A stretch of 64,000 nucleotides of DNA from Rubellimicrobium roseum (GTDB lineage: Bacteria > Pseudomonadota > Alphaproteobacteria > Rhodobacterales > Rhodobacteraceae), in NCBI RefSeq assembly GCF_006152145.1, contig NZ_VDFV01000003.1:1-64000 (forward strand), read 5' to 3'. Position numbers and translations under genes: made by a program. The notes under the pieces were generated by a model, which saw nothing but the letters and a program-made list of their open reading frames with translations, had not been told where the DNA came from and ran no database searches. Of this stretch, positions 60,262-64,000 are shown piece by piece. The stretch's first letter is position 1. Each line of letters starts with the position of its first letter.

Positions 60262-63200
60262 TCAGCCGATCTCCACCAGAAGGTCCTTGGCGTCGATCTG
60301 TGCGCCAGGCTGGACGTGGACAGCCTTGATTGTCCCGTCGCGGTCGGCGTGGATGCCCGTCTCCATCTTCATCGCCTCGATGGTGAGGAGAAGGTCGCCC
60401 GCCTTCACGGGCTTGCCCGCCTGGGCCGCGACCGTCGCCACCACGCCCGGCATGGGCGCGCCGACGTGGAGCGGGTTCCCAACCTCGGCCTTGGGCCGGC
60501 GCTGCGCCAGCGCAGCGGCCGAGCGGTTCGGCACCCGGATCGTGCGCGGCTGGCCGTTCAGTTCGAAGAAGACGCGGACCTCGCCCTCGGCCGTGGTCTC
60601 GCCCACGGCCTGAAGCCGGATCTCCAGCGTCTTGCCGGGGTCGATCTCGGCGCTGATCTCCTCGCCTTGATCCATGCCGTAGAAGAAGGTCTTGGTCGGC
60701 AGGGTCCGCACGGGGCCGTAGGCCTTGTGGCGGCTCATGTAGTCTGAGAAGACCTTGGGATACATGAGATATCCGTTCAGGTCCTCGTCGTCGAGCGGGG
60801 GCACGTCCAGGTCGGCGCTGGCCTTGGCCCGGACCGCCTCGATGTCCACCGGCGGCATATGCGCGCCAGGACGGTCCGTGATCGGCGCGTCGCCCTTGAG
60901 CACCTTGCGCTGCAGCGTCTCGGGCCAGCCGCCCGGGGGCTGGCCGAGATTGCCTTTGAGCATGTCCACGACCGAGTCGGGGAAGGCCACCTCGGTCGCC
61001 GGGTCCTCGACCTGCGCGCGCGTCAGGCCTTGGGCGACCATCATCAGGGCCATGTCGCCCACCACCTTGGATGAGGGCGTGACCTTCACGATGTCGCCGA
61101 ACATCATGTTGGCGTCGGCATAGGCTTGGGCGACCTCGTGCCAGCGCTCCTCCAGCCCCAGGCTCCGCGCCTGCGCCTTGAGGTTGGTGAACTGCCCGCC
61201 CGGCATCTCGTGCAGGTAGACCTCGGAGGCAGGAGCCTGAAGGCTCGACTCGAAGGCGCAGTACTGGGCCCGCACGGCCTCCCAATAGTTGCTGATCCGG
61301 CGAATGGCCGCGATGTCGAGCCCGGTGTCGCAGTCGGTGTGGCGCAGCGCCTCGACGATGGAGCCCAGGCAGGCCTGCGAGGTGCCGCCCGAGAAGGCGT
61401 CCATCGCCGCGTCCACCGCGTCCACGCCGGCGTCGGCCGCCGCCAGGATCGTCGCCACCGCCGCGCCCGAGGTGTCGTGGGTGTGGAAGTGGATCGGCAT
61501 GCCCACCTCCTCCTTGAGCGCCTTGATGAGGACACGCGCGGCGGGCGCCTTGAGGAGCCCCGCCATATCCTTGAGGCCCAGAACATGGGCGCCGGCCGCC
61601 TCCAGTTCCTTGGCCATGGCGACGTAGTACTTGAGGTCGTACTTCGAGCGGTCGGGGTCGAGGATGTCGCCCGTGTAGCAGATCGCCGCCTCGCAGACCT
61701 TCTCGGCCTCGATCACCGCGTCCATGGCGACGCGCATGTTCTCGACCCAGTTGAGCGAGTCGAAGACGCGGAACACGTCCACGCCGGACTCGGCGGCCTG
61801 GGCCACGAAGAACTGCACCACGTTGTCGGGGTAGTTGGTGTAGCCCACCCCGTTCGAGGCCCGCAGAAGCATCTGCGTCATGATGTTGGGCATCCGCGCC
61901 CGGATGTCGCGCAGCCGCTGCCAGGGGCATTCCTGCAGGAAGCGGTAGGCCACATCGAAGGTCGCGCCGCCCCAGCATTCGACCGAGAAGAGCCCGGGCA
62001 TCATCTGCGCGTAGGCGGGCGCCGCGTTGATCATGTCGATCGAGCGCATCCGGGTGGCGAGCAGCGACTGGTGGCCGTCCCGCATCGTCGTGTCGGTGAC
62101 AAGGAGCCGGGTCTGCGCCTTCATCCACTCTGCGACGGCCTTGGGGCCTTTCTCATCGAGGAGCTGCCGCGTCCCGGCCTGCCACGTGCCCAGCGCCTGA
62201 ACCGGGGGCTTGGCTTTTCGGGCGTCGGCGGCGGGCTTGGCGCGACCGGCGGTCTCGGGGTGGCCGTTCACCGTGATGTCGGCGATGTAGGTCAGGATCT
62301 TGGTCGCCCGGTCCTGCCGCTTGGCGAACTCGAACAGGTCCGGCGTCGTGTCGATGAACTTGGTCGTGTACCGGTTCGACAGGAAGGTCGGGTGCTTGAG
62401 CAGATTGATGACGAAGTCGATGTTCGTCGATACGCCCCGGATGCGGAACTCGCGCAGGGCGCGGTCCATGCGGGCGATGGCCATCTCGGGCGTGGGCGCG
62501 CGCGCCGTGACCTTGGTCAGGAGCGAGTCGTAGTAGCGGGTGATGACCGCGCCCGAATAGGCCGTGCCGCCGTCGAGCCGGATACCCGGGCCGGTGGCGC
62601 TGCGATAGGTCAGGATGCGCCCGTAGTCGGGGATGAAGTTGTTCGCCGGGTCCTCGGTCGTCACGCGGCACTGGAGCGCGTGGCCGTCGAGCTTCACGTC
62701 CTCCTGCCGGGCGGCGCCGGTGGCTTCGGCGAGGCTCTTGCCCTCTTCCAGCAGGATCTGGGCGCGCACGATGTCGATGCCGGTGACCTCCTCGGTCACG
62801 GTGTGCTCGACCTGAACGCGGGGGTTCACCTCGATGAAGTAGAACTTGCCCGAGTCCATATCCATCAGGAACTCGACGGTGCCCGCGCATTCGTAGTTGA
62901 CCGCGCGCGTGAGGCGGACGGCCATCTCGCAGACCTCCTCGCGCTGCTCCTGCGTGAGGTAGGGGGCGGGGGCGCGCTCCACGACCTTCTGGTTGCGCCG
63001 CTGGACGGAACAGTCACGCTCCCACAGGTGATAGATGTTGCCCTGCTTGTCGCCGAGGATCTGCACCTCGACGTGGCGGGCGCGCAGGATCATCTTCTCG
63101 AGGTAGCCCTCGCCGTTGCCAAAGGCGGCCTCGGCCTCGCGCCGGCCCTCCAGCACCTTGGTCTCCAACTCGTCCTCGGACAGGATCGGGCGCATGCCCC

Positions 63201-63705
63201 GGCCGCCGCCGCCCCAGGAGGCCTTGAGCATCAGCGGATAGCCGATCCCGGCGGCCTCGCGCTTGATGGCCTCCATGTCGTCGCCCAGGACCTCGGTCGC
63301 CGGGATCACGGGCACGCCGGCCTGGATCGCCACGCGCCGCGCGCTGGCCTTGTCGCCCAAGGCCCGCATGGTCGCGGCGGTGGGGCCGATGAAGACGATT
63401 CCCTCGGCCTCGCAGGCGTCCACGAGGTCGGGGTTCTCGGACAGGAGCCCGTAGCCCGGATGGATCGCGTCGGCGCCCGACATCTTGGCGACGCGAATGA
63501 TCTCGGGGATCGACAGGTAGGCCTGCACGGGCCCCAGCCCCTCGCCGATGCGATAGGCCTCGTCGGCCTTGAAGCGGTGGAGACCCAGCTTGTCCTCTTC
63601 GGCATAGACCGCGACGGTGCGCTTGCCCATCTCGTTGGCGGCCCGCATGACCCGGATGGCGATCTCGCCCCGGTTGGCGATCAGGATCTTCTGGAATTCG
63701 GGCAT
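60262..63705 (-). CDS. pyc: Pyruvate carboxylase
   Basis: This encodes 1,147 residues. It carboxylates pyruvate to oxaloacetate and so refills the TCA cycle. Order of domains: biotin carboxylase (FQKILIANRGEIAIRVMRAANEMG, KASWGGGGRGMRPI, DCSVQRRNQKVVERAPAPYL, FIEVNPRVQVEHTVTEE), carboxyltransferase (TDTTMRDGHQSLLATRMRS, CWGGATFDVAYRFL, HFHTHDTSGAAVATILAA), and a biotinyl domain with LTIEAMKMETGI near the end. ATG 63705 gives the normal MPEFQKILIANRG start; longer upstream frames run into the promoter. It is divergent from the helicase gene. Confidence 0.97.
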   Translation of the reverse strand: MPEFQKILIANRGEIAIRVMRAANEMGKRTVAVYAEEDKLGLHRFKADEAYRIGEGLGPVQAYLSIPEIIRVAKMSGADAIHPGYGLLSENPDLVDACEAEGIVFIGPTAATMRALGDKASARRVAIQAGVPVIPATEVLGDDMEAIKREAAGIGYPLMLKASWGGGGRGMRPILSEDELETKVLEGRREAEAAFGNGEGYLEKMILRARHVEVQILGDKQGNIYHLWERDCSVQRRNQKVVERAPAPYLTQEQREEVCEMAVRLTRAVNYECAGTVEFLMDMDSGKFYFIEVNPRVQVEHTVTEEVTGIDIVRAQILLEEGKSLAEATGAARQEDVKLDGHALQCRVTTEDPANNFIPDYGRILTYRSATGPGIRLDGGTAYSGAVITRYYDSLLTKVTARAPTPEMAIARMDRALREFRIRGVSTNIDFVINLLKHPTFLSNRYTTKFIDTTPDLFEFAKRQDRATKILTYIADITVNGHPETAGRAKPAADARKAKPPVQALGTWQAGTRQLLDEKGPKAVAEWMKAQTRLLVTDTTMRDGHQSLLATRMRSIDMINAAPAYAQMMPGLFSVECWGGATFDVAYRFLQECPWQRLRDIRARMPNIMTQMLLRASNGVGYTNYPDNVVQFFVAQAAESGVDVFRVFDSLNWVENMRVAMDAVIEAEKVCEAAICYTGDILDPDRSKYDLKYYVAMAKELEAAGAHVLGLKDMAGLLKAPAARVLIKALKEEVGMPIHFHTHDTSGAAVATILAAADAGVDAVDAAMDAFSGGTSQACLGSIVEALRHTDCDTGLDIAAIRRISNYWEAVRAQYCAFESSLQAPASEVYLHEMPGGQFTNLKAQARSLGLEERWHEVAQAYADANMMFGDIVKVTPSSKVVGDMALMMVAQGLTRAQVEDPATEVAFPDSVVDMLKGNLGQPPGGWPETLQRKVLKGDAPITDRPGAHMPPVDIEAVRAKASADLDVPPLDDEDLNGYLMYPKVFSDYMSRHKAYGPVRTLPTKTFFYGMDQGEEISAEIDPGKTLEIRLQAVGETTAEGEVRVFFELNGQPRTIRVPNRSAAALAQRRPKAEVGNPLHVGAPMPGVVATVAAQAGKPVKAGDLLLTIEAMKMETGIHADRDGTIKAVHVQPGAQIDAKDLLVEIG

Positions 63706-63862
63706 GGGCGGGCTCCGCTTAAGGACGCGGCACATTAGGCGCGCCGCGACGCAGCGCAAGGGTCGGATTGCGACGCTCCCGAGCGTGCTCACGGCGCTTG
63801 CCGGAACATAACACGAACGAGAGCCTTTCCTTGAAACGAGGGTCGGGATAGGGTCCGGGGCC

Positions 63863-64000
63863 ATGAGCCTTTCGCCTGACTCCGACCTCCCGCTTTCGCG
63901 CCGCGCCATGGCCGGCGCGGTTCCCCGGATGCCCTATCTGGACGACCTCAACCCCGCGCAGCGCGCGGCGGTCGAGGCGCTGGACGGGCCGGTGCTGATG
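63863..64000 (+). CDS. UvrD/PcrA-type DNA helicase, 5' part only
   Basis: Forty-six codons are seen before the window ends: a short polar leader and then YLDDLNPAQRAAVEALDGPVLM, the Q-motif region and the lead-in to Walker A of superfamily I helicases (LN..Q..AV....GP.L). UvrD/PcrA helicases act in nucleotide-excision and mismatch repair. The ATG at 63863 follows GGGTCCGGGGCC; the ribosome site is not strong. The rest of the gene lies outside. Confidence 0.85.
   Translation, partial: MSLSPDSDLPLSRRAMAGAVPRMPYLDDLNPAQRAAVEALDGPVLM

Noticed and set aside
1-64000. New defence system, CRISPR array, prophage or toxin-antitoxin pair
   Set aside because: All sizeable genes fit known metabolic, transport, stress or secreted-enzyme families. 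I saw no direct-repeat array, phage module or paired small toxin-antitoxin genes.

Overview
This window is high-GC chromosomal DNA from an alphaproteobacterium, most likely a member of the Rhodobacterales (Roseobacter/Paracoccaceae group). The grounds are the set of genes: soxBDAG sarcosine oxidase beside a GlxA-type regulator, a fused indolepyruvate ferredoxin oxidoreductase joined to a liu leucine operon, a VPLPA-type sorting-signal protein, PhoX, and a small protein of the Rhodobacter capsulatus Rcc01079 spike-base family. No rRNA is present and the species cannot be named from this window.

Layout. 1-3.3 kb is an insertion-sequence graveyard: three IS5-family remnants surround a broken IMPACT/YigZ-family gene and an intact TSUP (TauE/SafE-type) transporter. 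3.6-13.2 kb holds a large type I-secreted serralysin-like protease, a small secreted YbaY-like protein and a complete dppABCDF peptide ABC transporter. 13.4-23.2 kb, on the minus strand, is an extracellular phosphorus-scavenging block: PhoX with a clear Pho box, a phytase-like esterase, a VPLPA-CTERM protein and a 1,649-residue nuclease/5'-nucleotidase/RTX fusion. 23.9-27.6 kb has a sorbosone dehydrogenase-like secreted protein coupled to a DUF2231 membrane protein, a serine recombinase and a small acidic protein. 27.8-31.8 kb is the homogentisate (tyrosine/phenylalanine) branch: marR-maiA divergent from hmgA-fahA around a palindromic candidate operator. 33.8-40 kb is a GlxA-type regulator divergent from soxBDAG. 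40.2-49.9 kb is a tightly overlapping operon: ior, liuA, liuB, liuD, liuE, liuC. 50-57.8 kb is mixed: a monooxygenase-fold protein, aldose epimerase, an orphan spike-base protein, a LysR/DoxX/VOC/glutathionyl-hydroquinone reductase set, YciE-like and manganese catalase genes, and an SMP-30 lactonase whose ribosome binding site lies inside a perfect hairpin. 57.8-64 kb has two identical tRNA-Gly(GCC) genes, TerC, a 3'-frameshifted MAPEG gene, pyruvate carboxylase and the start of a UvrD-type helicase.

How the genes fit together (inference): the organism appears to be a heterotroph that digests protein and nucleic acid outside the cell (RTX protease, ExeM-type nuclease, phosphatases), imports peptides, and breaks down the resulting amino acids (aromatic, leucine) and methylated amines (sarcosine). 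Pyruvate carboxylase refills the TCA cycle. I found no CRISPR array, prophage or recognisable defence island. The most unusual items are the nuclease-nucleotidase fusion in a Pho-box-linked cluster, the start-codon hairpin, the orphan spike-base protein and the decayed IMPACT gene.
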